Shown here piece after piece: positions 41,849-50,600 of a DNA stretch of 64,000 nucleotides. The DNA is taken from positions 474,382 through 538,381 of the forward strand of contig NZ_FPKO01000008.1 in the NCBI RefSeq assembly GCF_900119385.1, in the 5' to 3' direction. Numbering within the stretch: the stretch's first letter is position 1; each line of letters opens with the position of its first letter. This DNA is from Thermophilibacter mediterraneus. GTDB lineage: Bacteria; Actinomycetota; Coriobacteriia; Coriobacteriales; Atopobiaceae. The notes under the pieces are model-generated. The model saw nothing but the letters and a program-made list of their open reading frames with translations, searched no databases and had not been told where the DNA came from. The translations under genes and the position numbers were made by a program.

Positions 41849-43618
41849 CTAGAGCAGGCGCAGGCCGACCTCCTTGAGCTGCGCGCCCGAGACCTCGCTC
41901 GGGGCGTTGGACATGAGGTCGGAGCCGCTTGACGTCTTGGGGAACGCCATGACGTCGCGGATGGAGTCCTCACCGGCGAGCAGCATGCACACGCGGTCGA
42001 GGCCGAGCGCGAAGCCGCCCATCGGGGGCGCGCCGTACTCGAGCGCGTCCATGAGGAAGCCGAACTGCTCGCGGGCGCGCTCCTCGGAGAAGCCCATGAG
42101 CTCGAGCATGTCCATCTGCATCTGGGCGTTGTGGATTCGCATGCCGCCGCCGCCCGCCTCGCAGCCGTCCATGACGAAGTCGTAGGTGGCGGACCCGATC
42201 GAGAGCGGGTCGGCCTTGATCTTCTCGACGTCGAGCTCGGTGGGCAGGGTGAACGGCTGGTGCTCGGCCTCGTAGCGCTTGGCCTCGTCATCCCAGTGGA
42301 AGAGCGGGAAGTTCACGACCCAGAGGAAGTCGTGGCCCTCGCGCGGGACGTTCAGGGCGCTCGCCATGTGCAGGCGCATGCCGCCCAGGATCTCGTCGGC
42401 CCCCTTGCGGTCGGCGACGGCAAACATCACGAGGTCGCCCAGCTCGACGCCCATCTCCTCGCGCAGCGCCGCCATCTCCTCGTCGCTGAAGAACTTGACG
42501 ATGGGGCTGTTGACGGAGCCGTCCTCGCGGAAGGCGATCCAGGCGAGGCCCTTGGCGCCGAACTCTGCGGCGACGTTCGCCAGCTTGTCGATCTGCGCGC
42601 GCGGCCAGGCGCCGGCGCCCTTGGCGTTGATGGCCTTCACGTACTGGCCCTCGGTGGCCGCCGCGCTCGCGAAGAGCTTGAACTTGGAGGCCGAGAAGAT
42701 CTCGGTCACGTCGTGGAGCTCCATGCCGATGCGGGTGTCGGGCTTGTCGGAGCCGTAGGTGTCCATGGCGTCCCAGTAGTCCAGGCGACGCAGCGGGCGG
42801 GGCATCTCGACGCCCATGCGACCGAAGGCGTCGGCGAGCACGTCCTCGAGCTCGGACATGACGTCGTCCTGCTCCACGAAGCTCATCTCGATGTCCACCT
42901 GCGTGAACTCGGGCTGGCGGTCGGCGCGCAGGTCCTCGTCGCGGAAGCACTTGGCGACCTGGTAGTAGCGCTCGACGCCGCCCACCATGAGCAGCTGCTT
43001 GAGCAGCTGCGGGGACTGCGGCAGCGCGTAGAAGTGGCCGGGCTGGGTGCGGCTCGGCACGAGGAAGTCGCGCGCACCCTCCGGGGTGGACTTGAAGAGG
43101 GCCGGGGTCTCGACCTCCATGAAGTCGCGGCCGTGCAGCGCCTCGCGCAGGGCGAAGGTGAAGTCGGAGCGGAGCTTCAGGTTGGCCATCATGCACGGGC
43201 GGCGCAGGTCGAGGTAGCGGTAGCGCAGGCGGACGTCCTCGGCGGTGTCCACGTGGTCCTCGATCTGGAAGGGCGGCGTCTTGGAGGAGTTGAGGACGTC
43301 GATGTGGTCGATGAGGACCTCGATCTCGCCGGTGGCGAGCTTGGGGTTCTCCATGCCCTCGGGGCGCTCCCGCACGACGCCGGTGACCTTGATGGGCCAC
43401 TCGGAGCGGATGGTCTCGGCCGCGTGGAAGGCGTCGCCGCCGGAGTGCTCCGGGTCAAAGGAGACCTGCGTCACGCCGTCGCGGTCGCGCAGGTCGACGA
43501 AGATCAGGCCGCCGTGGTCGCGGCGGTGCCAGACCCAGCCGGTCAGCGTGACCGTCTGGCCGATGTGGTCGCGGCGCAGCTCGCCGCAGGTGTGGGTGTG
43601 CATGGTGTGGTTGTCCAT
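41849..43618 (-). CDS. aspS: Aspartyl-tRNA synthetase (bacterial type)
   Basis: A 589-aa class II synthetase that charges tRNA(Asp), and tRNA(Asn) too if no AsnRS exists. The N-terminal OB fold (10-105) has GWVWHRRDHGGLIFVDLRD. Motif 2 (KCFRDEDLRADRQPEFTQ), the bacterial GAD insertion and the motif 3 region (GGFALGLDR) are intact. Length is typical. ATG at 43616-43618 with AAGAAAGG 10 bases upstream. Its upstream sequence ends at an adapter artefact at 43800, so its true 5' neighbour is unknown. Confidence 0.95.
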   Translation of the reverse strand: MDNHTMHTHTCGELRRDHIGQTVTLTGWVWHRRDHGGLIFVDLRDRDGVTQVSFDPEHSGGDAFHAAETIRSEWPIKVTGVVRERPEGMENPKLATGEIEVLIDHIDVLNSSKTPPFQIEDHVDTAEDVRLRYRYLDLRRPCMMANLKLRSDFTFALREALHGRDFMEVETPALFKSTPEGARDFLVPSRTQPGHFYALPQSPQLLKQLLMVGGVERYYQVAKCFRDEDLRADRQPEFTQVDIEMSFVEQDDVMSELEDVLADAFGRMGVEMPRPLRRLDYWDAMDTYGSDKPDTRIGMELHDVTEIFSASKFKLFASAAATEGQYVKAINAKGAGAWPRAQIDKLANVAAEFGAKGLAWIAFREDGSVNSPIVKFFSDEEMAALREEMGVELGDLVMFAVADRKGADEILGGMRLHMASALNVPREGHDFLWVVNFPLFHWDDEAKRYEAEHQPFTLPTELDVEKIKADPLSIGSATYDFVMDGCEAGGGGMRIHNAQMQMDMLELMGFSEERAREQFGFLMDALEYGAPPMGGFALGLDRVCMLLAGEDSIRDVMAFPKTSSGSDLMSNAPSEVSGAQLKEVGLRLL

Positions 43619-43799
43619 GGGCAACGTGCCTTTCTTCCCTGCCGCCCCGTGTCGTACGGGCGGCGACTGACGGAGAGCGGCGACGTGGCGTAGACAGCGC
43701 AGCGTCGCGCGCGTGGCGATTGTACTACGGGGACGTGCGCGGCGCGCGTGCGGAAAGCATTCGGAAACCTCGGGGGTGGTGGGGCAAGAGGGACGGAGG

Positions 43800-43830
43800 C
43801 TGTCGCGTATACACATCTGACGCTGCCGAG
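43800..43830 (-). other. Illumina Nextera adapter sequence (assembly artefact)
   Basis: TATACACATCTGACGCTGCC at 43808-43827 matches the reverse complement of the Nextera transposase end plus i5 adapter (mosaic end CTGTCTCTTATACACATCT, then GACGCTGCCGACGA). With the flanks, about 27 of 31 bases agree. A frame across it encodes QRQMCIRDS, a peptide typical of adapter contamination. A G-rich run follows. The rest of the 43619-44131 gap holds the palindromes and 23-bp repeats listed next. Confidence 0.92.
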
Positions 43831-43876
43831 GGGGCGGGGGGCCGCGGCCAAGACCCGTCGGCGCCCTCCCATGCAT

Positions 43877-43929
43877 CTGGCAGCCCAGCTCTGCCATTTT
43901 TCCCAAAATTGGCAGCCCAACTCTGCCAA
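43877..43929. promoter_or_regulatory. Paired TTGGCAG-N7-CTGCCAA palindromes, left of the ATPase cassette
   Basis: TGGCAGCCCAGCTCTGCCA (43878-43896) and TTGGCAGCCCAACTCTGCC plus AA (43909-43929). Each is a dyad with a 7-base centre, and the two are offset by 32 bp. The same pair with the same 32-bp offset occurs at 46717-46769 on the other side of the two ATPase genes. Confidence 0.65.
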
Positions 43930-44016
43930 TTTCAGATACTGCCGAGTCAAGAAGGACGATGCACCAGGGGCCGTGCCCCCGCCAATGCGCCGAGCGCCTA
44001 CCTTTGCGACGATTCG

Positions 44017-44131
44017 TCAGTAGAACTTGTGCTAATCCGTCAGTAAAAAGCGCGCTAATTCATCAGTGGAGTCTGTGTTAAACTATCAATAGAAACTGCG
44101 CAAATCAGTCAGTGCGACTTGGGAGGATGCG
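44017..44131 (+). repeat. Five tandem 23-bp imperfect direct repeats upstream of the ATPase gene
   Basis: TCAGT or TCAAT occurs at 44017, 44040, 44063, 44086 and 44109, exactly 23 bp apart. The first two units share TCAGTANAANNNGNGCTAAT; later units decay, and the last contains the GGGAGG ribosome-binding site. The block ends at the ATG (44132). It resembles an iteron-type operator. Confidence 0.65.
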
Positions 44132-45310
44132 ATGATCGACCGAGAAATGCACTCTAAACTGCACGAACTTGCCGGTAAATATCCCATCCTCTCCGTCACC
44201 GGACCGCGCCAGGGAGGCAAGACCACGCTCGTGCGCAGCGCGTTTGCGGACTACGAGTACCTCTCCATGGAGGACCCGGACGTCCGCAGCGAGTTTGAGG
44301 ACGACCCCCGGCTCTTCCTCTCCCGGCACGCCTCCCACATCATCTTCGACGAAGCACAGCGCACGCCCGAACTCTTCTCGTACCTCCAGGGCATCGTCGA
44401 CGAGACGCGCCAGCCCGGACAGTTCGTCATCACGGGATCACAGAACTTCCTGCTCATGAAGTCAATCGGCCAGTCGCTCGCCGGGCGGGTGGCCCTCTTC
44501 ACGCTGCTCCCCCTCTCCCACCACGAGCTCTCGGAGGCCGGCCAGGAGCCGGAGGGCCTGTTCGACTGGCTGTACCAAGGCGGCTACCCCCGACTCGTCG
44601 CGGACGGAATCGACCCGCTCGACTTTTTCCCCGACTATGTGAGCACCTACCTTGAGCGCGACGTTCGGGCGGAGCTCGGCGTTCGCAACCTCTCCGCCTT
44701 CCAGACGTTTCTGAAGCTCTGCGCCCTCAGGGTAGGTCAGCTCCTCAACGTCTCCTCGCTTGCGTCAGATTGCGGCATCTCGCCCAACACGGCAAAGGAG
44801 TGGCTGTCAATCCTGGAGGCAAGCCATCTGGTGTTCCTCCTGCGCCCTCACTGTGCCAGCCCAACCAAGAGACTCGTAAAGTCCCCGAAGCTGTACTTCT
44901 GTGACACGGGCCTCGCCGCCCACCTCATGGGCATCTCCAGCAGCGAGGAGCTGTCCGGAAGCCCCCTCAAGGGCCCCCTCTTCGAGTGCGCCGTCATCTC
45001 CGAACTCAAGAAGCGCGGCTACGCGCGCAAGCGAGACCCCCAGCTCACCTTCTGGCGCGACGGCCGCAAACGAGAGATCGACGTCCTCGTGGAGCGGGGC
45101 ACGAGCGTCGTGCGAGCCGTGGAGTGCAAGTCCTCCACCACGTACCAGTCGCGCTACTTCGACGTCCTCAACAAGATTGCGCGGGACGAGCTCTCCCTGG
45201 ACGTCCGGCAGCAGGCCGTCGTGTACGGTGGGGAGGCCGAGGCGCACACGCCCCGGGGCGACATGGTGCCCTACACCCGCATCGGGACGCTCCTCGGGCT
45301 TGACGGCTGA
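44132..45310 (+). CDS. AAA family ATPase with DUF4143 domain (first)
   Basis: A 392-aa protein of the large AAA_14/DUF4143 family. Walker A GPRQGGKTT at 24-32, Walker B HIIFDEAQRTPEL, then VITGSQNFLLM (sensor). The C-terminal DUF4143 domain shows at PKLYFCDTGLAAHLMG and FWRDGRKREIDVLVERG ... AVECKSS, which resembles a PD-(D/E)xK nuclease core (D...ExK). The family is common in accessory DNA and its cellular role is unknown. Preceded by 23-bp repeats and paired palindromes; convergent with a second ATPase of the same class. Confidence 0.82.
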   Translation: MIDREMHSKLHELAGKYPILSVTGPRQGGKTTLVRSAFADYEYLSMEDPDVRSEFEDDPRLFLSRHASHIIFDEAQRTPELFSYLQGIVDETRQPGQFVITGSQNFLLMKSIGQSLAGRVALFTLLPLSHHELSEAGQEPEGLFDWLYQGGYPRLVADGIDPLDFFPDYVSTYLERDVRAELGVRNLSAFQTFLKLCALRVGQLLNVSSLASDCGISPNTAKEWLSILEASHLVFLLRPHCASPTKRLVKSPKLYFCDTGLAAHLMGISSSEELSGSPLKGPLFECAVISELKKRGYARKRDPQLTFWRDGRKREIDVLVERGTSVVRAVECKSSTTYQSRYFDVLNKIARDELSLDVRQQAVVYGGEAEAHTPRGDMVPYTRIGTLLGLDG

Positions 45311-45349
45311 CTCGATCGCGTGGCAGAGCGCCCGGCGAGAAATACAACG

Positions 45350-46702
45350 CTACGCGGCGGCGCCGTTCAGCAGCCACTTCCACGCCGGCACCTGGACGAT
45401 GCGCCCTCCGTCCTTCTCGAGCACCGCATCGGGACCCCTGCCCACAATGAGCGTGGCCTCCTCGCGGCGGCTCTCCGCGAGGGCCTCCCAGAGCGCGCGG
45501 ACCTCGCGCTCGTACGTACCACCCTGGTCGACGTTAGCGCACACCTGGTAAAGGTCGTAGAGCTCACCCGAGAGCGCGTCGCCAACGACAAAGTCGACCT
45601 CGTAGCCATGTCCCTTTGTGCGCAGAGACGAGATCGCCTCACGGCGCATCCCCGGCATTCGCCTGCGAAGCTCGAGGTACACGATGTCCTCGAGCCTCTG
45701 ACCCTCGTCGACCGCGTGAGCCGTCCCACCCGCAAGGGCAAGTCCCGGGTCGATCGCGTAGAGCTTGGGCTGGCTCGTAGTCGACTCGGAAAGCGAGAAG
45801 GAGAGCTCGCGAACGGTAAAGACGAGATATGCCTCCTGATAGTACGCAAGGAGGTCCCCGAGCGTCTCCTTGGTGGTAGACAGCCCCGCTGCCTTGAGGT
45901 CGCTGGTGGCCCTGCGCAGGGACAGCTGCCGTGCGTTGAGCCCAAGGAGGCGCTGCGCGAAGAGCGCGGCCACCCGTGGCTGCCTCACGTTATGGCGCTC
46001 GATGACGTCGCGGGCCACGACACGCTGGACGTAGGACTGCAGCAGGGCGACCGACTGGGTCGCCGGCAGGTCGAGCGTCGCCGGAAAGCCGCCGTCCTGG
46101 AGGTACGTCCGGAACGCCCCCTCAAGCAGCATCGTCTCCTCAGTGGAGCGCGCGACGGCATCGACCCCCGGAATGCCCTTCGCAAGGACATATTCTCTAA
46201 ACGAGAAGGGCAGGAGCTCGAAGTCGAGGGCACGACCGCGAAACTCCGTCGCGATCTCCGTCGAGAGCATCTTTGACGAGGATCCACTCACGTAGATGGT
46301 TGCCCTTCGGGTCGCGACGATGCGCCTGAGCCACGCACCCCAGTCAGACATCTCCTGGAGCTCGTCAAAGAAGAGATAGGCGCCCTCCGAGAGCGCCGAC
46401 GGGTTGATGGCGTAGAAGGCCTCGAGCACCGTGTCCCCCGTCGCAGGGGTGATGGGCTTGAGACGGTCATCGTCGAAGTCGAAGTAGCAGATGCGCTCCG
46501 AGGGCACGCCGGATGAGAGCAGGCGGTCCATCTCCTGGAACAGCCGATAGGACTTTCCGCTGCGCCGCATTCCAATGACGACCTTGACCAGGTTGCCGGC
46601 ACGAGGCACCAACGGTTCCCCAAGGTCGAGCTCGCGGGGGATTATGGGCCTGTACGCGTCGAGCGAGAAGTCCCGGAGCGTGGCAGCGATGATCTCGTTC
46701 AT
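45350..46702 (-). CDS. AAA family ATPase with DUF4143 domain (second)
   Basis: A 450-aa ATPase of the same broad family as its neighbour but clearly divergent. Walker A is IGMRRSGKSY, Walker B AYLFFDELQEM, sensor YVSGSSSKML. The C-terminal DUF4143 part shows at PKLYAIDPGLALA and RTKGHGYEVDFVVGD. The stop lies 39 bp from that of the first ATPase. Paired TTGGCAG...CTGCCAA palindromes lie 15-67 bp upstream of the ATG, a position that fits an operator. Confidence 0.82.
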   Translation of the reverse strand: MNEIIAATLRDFSLDAYRPIIPRELDLGEPLVPRAGNLVKVVIGMRRSGKSYRLFQEMDRLLSSGVPSERICYFDFDDDRLKPITPATGDTVLEAFYAINPSALSEGAYLFFDELQEMSDWGAWLRRIVATRRATIYVSGSSSKMLSTEIATEFRGRALDFELLPFSFREYVLAKGIPGVDAVARSTEETMLLEGAFRTYLQDGGFPATLDLPATQSVALLQSYVQRVVARDVIERHNVRQPRVAALFAQRLLGLNARQLSLRRATSDLKAAGLSTTKETLGDLLAYYQEAYLVFTVRELSFSLSESTTSQPKLYAIDPGLALAGGTAHAVDEGQRLEDIVYLELRRRMPGMRREAISSLRTKGHGYEVDFVVGDALSGELYDLYQVCANVDQGGTYEREVRALWEALAESRREEATLIVGRGPDAVLEKDGGRIVQVPAWKWLLNGAAA

Positions 46703-46716
46703 GGAGGACCTCCATA

Positions 46717-46769
46717 TTGGCAGTCTTACTCTGCCAATATTATCAAAATTGGCAGAGTAAGACTGCCAA
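46717..46769. promoter_or_regulatory. Paired TTGGCAG-N7-CTGCCAA palindromes, right of the ATPase cassette
   Basis: Two 21-bp dyads at 46717-46737 (centre TCTTACT) and 46749-46769 (centre AGAGTAAGA region), offset by 32 bp. The second is the exact reverse complement of the first, so the pair also forms one 53-bp cruciform. They sit upstream of the second ATPase gene, mirroring the pair at 43877. Confidence 0.7.
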
Positions 46770-46896
46770 TTTTGAATCCATCAGTATGCGGTCCCACACC
46801 GCCGAGGAGTCAAACCCAAGCGACACTGACTGAGCTGCGGTATAGCTCTGGCGAGACGAGCGCGAGGAATCTCGATTCGTATTCCTGAATGAAGCT

Positions 46897-47568
46897 CTAG
46901 AGCCTAAACGCCCTATAAGTGTCAACTAGAAAGCGCCGCTTCGGGTCGATTGAGTAGCTCCTCACCCACTCCAGGTCACTTGACCACCGCTCGACCGCCC
47001 TTTTTCGATCAGAGCGCTTTCGCGCGTTTGATATATCAAACTCTAAATATCTCTCAATCTGCATCTTGCTGACAACCCCACGATCCATGAGACTTGCCAG
47101 AATGAGCCTACGCTGACCCATCTTGAGGTCGTCCGTCCTGCTCACGGTGTAGCCATACCGCTTGAGCACAGACTCTTCCGCCAGCGAGCTGAATCTTCCT
47201 TCCTGCGCGCCCCCAGTCCGGGGGAACTTGTACCTGCCCAACAGTGGACCGTGAGCTTCGCGACGGGCCGCGAACGCCTTCGCGCTGACGAAGTACTTCT
47301 TGCATCTCTGACAATAGTCGACCGGCAGACGCACGGGCTTCCCGCCCAACGAGACCAAGACGCCAGTTACCCGTTCGACGGGATGCCCCCTCCTGCGACA
47401 AGCGTCGGCGGCTTCGCTTACGATTAGCATGTACCTGTTGTCATCAAACACAACGGGATCGGGCGAGATTCGCCTTATCGAAGTGGCGGCAGTATCAGAC
47501 TGAGCCCTTCGGGCGGCAGCGCAACCGTCCTCTCCAACCAGAGGCTGCTTGCGAATGTACACAGCCAT
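46897..47568 (-). CDS. Zinc-ribbon protein of unknown function in the defence cassette
   Basis: A 223-aa protein with GGAGG before its ATG. Half of a zinc ribbon is visible (YCQRCKKYFV, Cys86 and Cys89); other Cys and His in the N-terminal half could complete the site. The C-terminal 70 residues (LILASLMDRGVVSKMQIERYLE...) look like a winged-helix-like module. I do not recognise the family. It follows the HEPN-DUF499 gene by 98 bp on the same strand with no obvious terminator, so it is probably the last gene of that operon. Confidence 0.6.
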   Translation of the reverse strand: MAVYIRKQPLVGEDGCAAARRAQSDTAATSIRRISPDPVVFDDNRYMLIVSEAADACRRRGHPVERVTGVLVSLGGKPVRLPVDYCQRCKKYFVSAKAFAARREAHGPLLGRYKFPRTGGAQEGRFSSLAEESVLKRYGYTVSRTDDLKMGQRRLILASLMDRGVVSKMQIERYLEFDISNARKRSDRKRAVERWSSDLEWVRSYSIDPKRRFLVDTYRAFRL

Positions 47569-47666
47569 GGCTTACCTCCAGACATAGCAGCGAACCCAGC
47601 AAGTGTCTTAGCCCAGAACCAAAGCCCTTGCTCGACGGAAGCGACTCCACCGCAAGCCTCCGGACG

Positions 47667-50600
47667 CTACCCGTCAAAGCGATAGTCGCTGATATGCAAG
47701 GTGTTGCAGTTCTCGGACACCGCACGCTGCGTGGGTACGGGAATGCCGGACTCGGCTCGTGAGCGCACCTCAAGCGTAAGCTCCACCTCGGCACCGTCGA
47801 CCTGCTCAAGCTGGGACACGATCTCTTCCACGATAGTGCGCACGTTGAGAATCACGCGCGTGTTGTCCAGCTTGGTGCTCATGGTGAACGAGGTGGGCAT
47901 GTTCCGGGCAGGGACACCTCCCGCGCTCGTCGCGTCCCCACCATGCCCGGCACCACCGGAGCCGCCTCCCGCGGTGCCTGGCCCACCGCCCAGCGGGCCC
48001 CCGGGCGAATCGGGCACCTCAGCACCCTCGCCTCCGCCCCAGGGCTTTCCGCCGGCCGCACCTTTCCCAGCCTCACGTTCGATTTGCTCCTCCGCAACGG
48101 CAGGCTTCACGAGGAAGTCGCTCTGGTTCACCTGTGCTCGAGCCTCGCCAAACGAAAGGTTGAGATAGCGGTCCTCACCAACGCCGTCCGCGATGCCAAA
48201 GTACTCGCGCGGGCCCAGGCCCTGCAGAATCGCCGACTCGAGCACGCTGTAGCCAGCAAGGCGCGGCAGGTAGCAATACGTGCACAGGTACTCCCAAAGC
48301 TGCTTGATCTGAATGTCGCGCCTGTCCTTCCACAGCACCTTGTCAAGTTCCATGCGAAGAAGCGCCGGAGCCCACTGCGTGATTGCGGCCTCGTTGGACA
48401 CGAGCTTGCTCGCGGCCTTGTGCACGACGTCCTCGCCGCCGCCAGCGATGCGATCAGTCTCCCAAACAATATCCATCGAACCGGAGATCAGGTCGACACG
48501 CGGCGCCATGAGCCAGCTATACGCCTCTTGGATGCGCGTCGAAAGCGTCTGGTCGGCACGGCGCACACCCTGCTCCGTCTCACGCTGCTGTGCCATGTCC
48601 AAGTTCAGCTGCTCGCGATCATCGGAGATGCTCCGCCACGCCAGGTATGTGCGCGCCGCCTGCTCGAGCGCCCCGGCGGAACCCCCGTCGCACGCCACGA
48701 ACGTCAGCATGTTCTTGAAGCGTCGGGGCGTCGTCCCCCGCATGGAGAGAAGCTCGTCTGCCAGCTTGATGGCAGCGGAGTCCTCCGACCCACCACGATG
48801 CGGTGCGCTCGGCGGGAGCACCACCAAACGAAGCGTCATCTCATCTGGCACGTCCAACGTGTTCGTAGGACACACGTGCAGGCCCGAGAAGGGCGCGGTC
48901 TTCCGCAGACCCTTCAGCCTCTGCTCAATCTCATACAGCGCATCGGCACGGTTCAGCTGCTGGGCACGGTCCTCCATCACCTTGCGCAGGGTCGGACGCG
49001 TGTCGTACCAGTACCGGTTGCTGCTCCCATCGCTGTAGAGGAAGGACGATGACGCCTGAAGCGTGCTGAGCGCGTCGTTGAAGACGGCGATGTTCTCCCC
49101 TGGCTGCACGACGCCCAGACGGATGTGGGTTCGCTCGATGCCGCGCGCGTTCTGGCCGCTCACGTCGGGAGCCGATCCCAGCATGATGGTGCGAGAAACG
49201 CGACGCGAGGCCAGAACGCGCCCGTACCGCGAGTTCGCCTGGTCGTTCTTGTACGGCACCGAGCTCTTGCCGTCAATCTCTGAGTCAACCACGCCGTTCC
49301 AGTTCTCGTCCAGATAGCGCGTCAGCTCGTCACGCACGTTGGGCACGTCGAGCGGAAGCGACCCCGGCATGATCATCGGGCTCTCGTCGTGCGACATCCA
49401 AAGCTCGTGGATGACGGCGGCCATGAGGCGCAGGACGCCGCGCGTGCGCTGGAAGGTCTCGAGGGTCGCCCAGTCCTCGTAGAGGCGGTCGAACACCTCC
49501 GGATGGATGGGATAGCAGCTCACCATGCGGTCACGGTACTCCAGCTCCCGCGCGTCAACGGGAAAGTCCACAGAGTTTGCGGCATACATTTTAGAGAAGG
49601 CGTTGCACACGGCGTCCCGCGCGGCAACGTCCTTGCAGTCCAGGAACAGCCTACGGCGCACCACCTCAAAGCCCTCGCTCGCGCTCACGGGCTTCCAGAT
49701 AGACTCCATACGCCCGAAGGTATGCTCGATGGCCTCCAGGGCGCGCTGGCCGCTCTCGCCCCCAATCTCGCGGTCGCTCTCGGGGATGGACGCTACCACG
49801 ATGCTCCTCTTGCTCGCGCGGGCTGCCTCGGTAAGCTCCTGGACGAACGTAATGAAGTTATCGAAGGTGCCGGCAGGCAGCTTTTCTACCCCGAAGAGCT
49901 TTTTTGCGTAAGCCACGAGCTCATCCACGAGCACGAGCGCGCACCCACAAGCGTCGAACATCTCCGCAAGTGCCTCGGAACCGGGAGAAACCCCGCGCCG
50001 GTCAGCCTCGCGCACGTATTCGTAGAGCTCCGGCTTGCCCGAAGATTTGGAGAGCTGATAGGCAATCTCGCCCCAAATGGTATTCACCGTGATACCCGAC
50101 ATGTCGGCCGGACGCTTTGCCTTCGCGGGGTTGAGCGCCGTGCCCACGATAACGGCAACGTGCACCTCGGGCACCTCGGAGAGACCTGCCGCATCGAGCA
50201 CGGGGGCAACGTTGGGAATCTGATTCAGGAGCGTGCGGCTACGCAGCATGTGGTAGAGCGCCAACATGCTGTGGGTCTTACCTCCACCGAACGCGGTCTT
50301 GAGCTGAATGACCGGCTCGCCATCGAGACCAGCCACACGCCGAAGGGCCTGAACGAGCAGCCCCTTCATGCCCTCGGTCACATACGTGCGCCCGAAGAAC
50401 TCGACCGGATCACGATACTCAAGGGACCCCTCGTTGCGCGCCACCTGCGCAAGATCGGCGGCGAATTCCGCATTGCGGTAGCGTCCCTCGGCCACATCCT
50501 GATGCGGCTCCATGACGTCTCGCCAGCTGGGAAGCCCCGTCACCGACACGGTCTCGGGAACTTTCCTCGACCTGGCCGCAGGCGTCTGAGCGTTGCTCGT

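Noticed and set aside
43543-43906. Extended N-terminus of AspRS or a separate ORF encoding QRQMCIRDS
   Set aside because: The frame runs through the Nextera adapter at 43800-43830 and the family start at 43618 is clear.
44017-44131. Plasmid origin iterons
   Set aside because: The 23-bp phasing fits iterons, but there is no Rep, partition or mobilisation gene nearby; an operator role is more likely.
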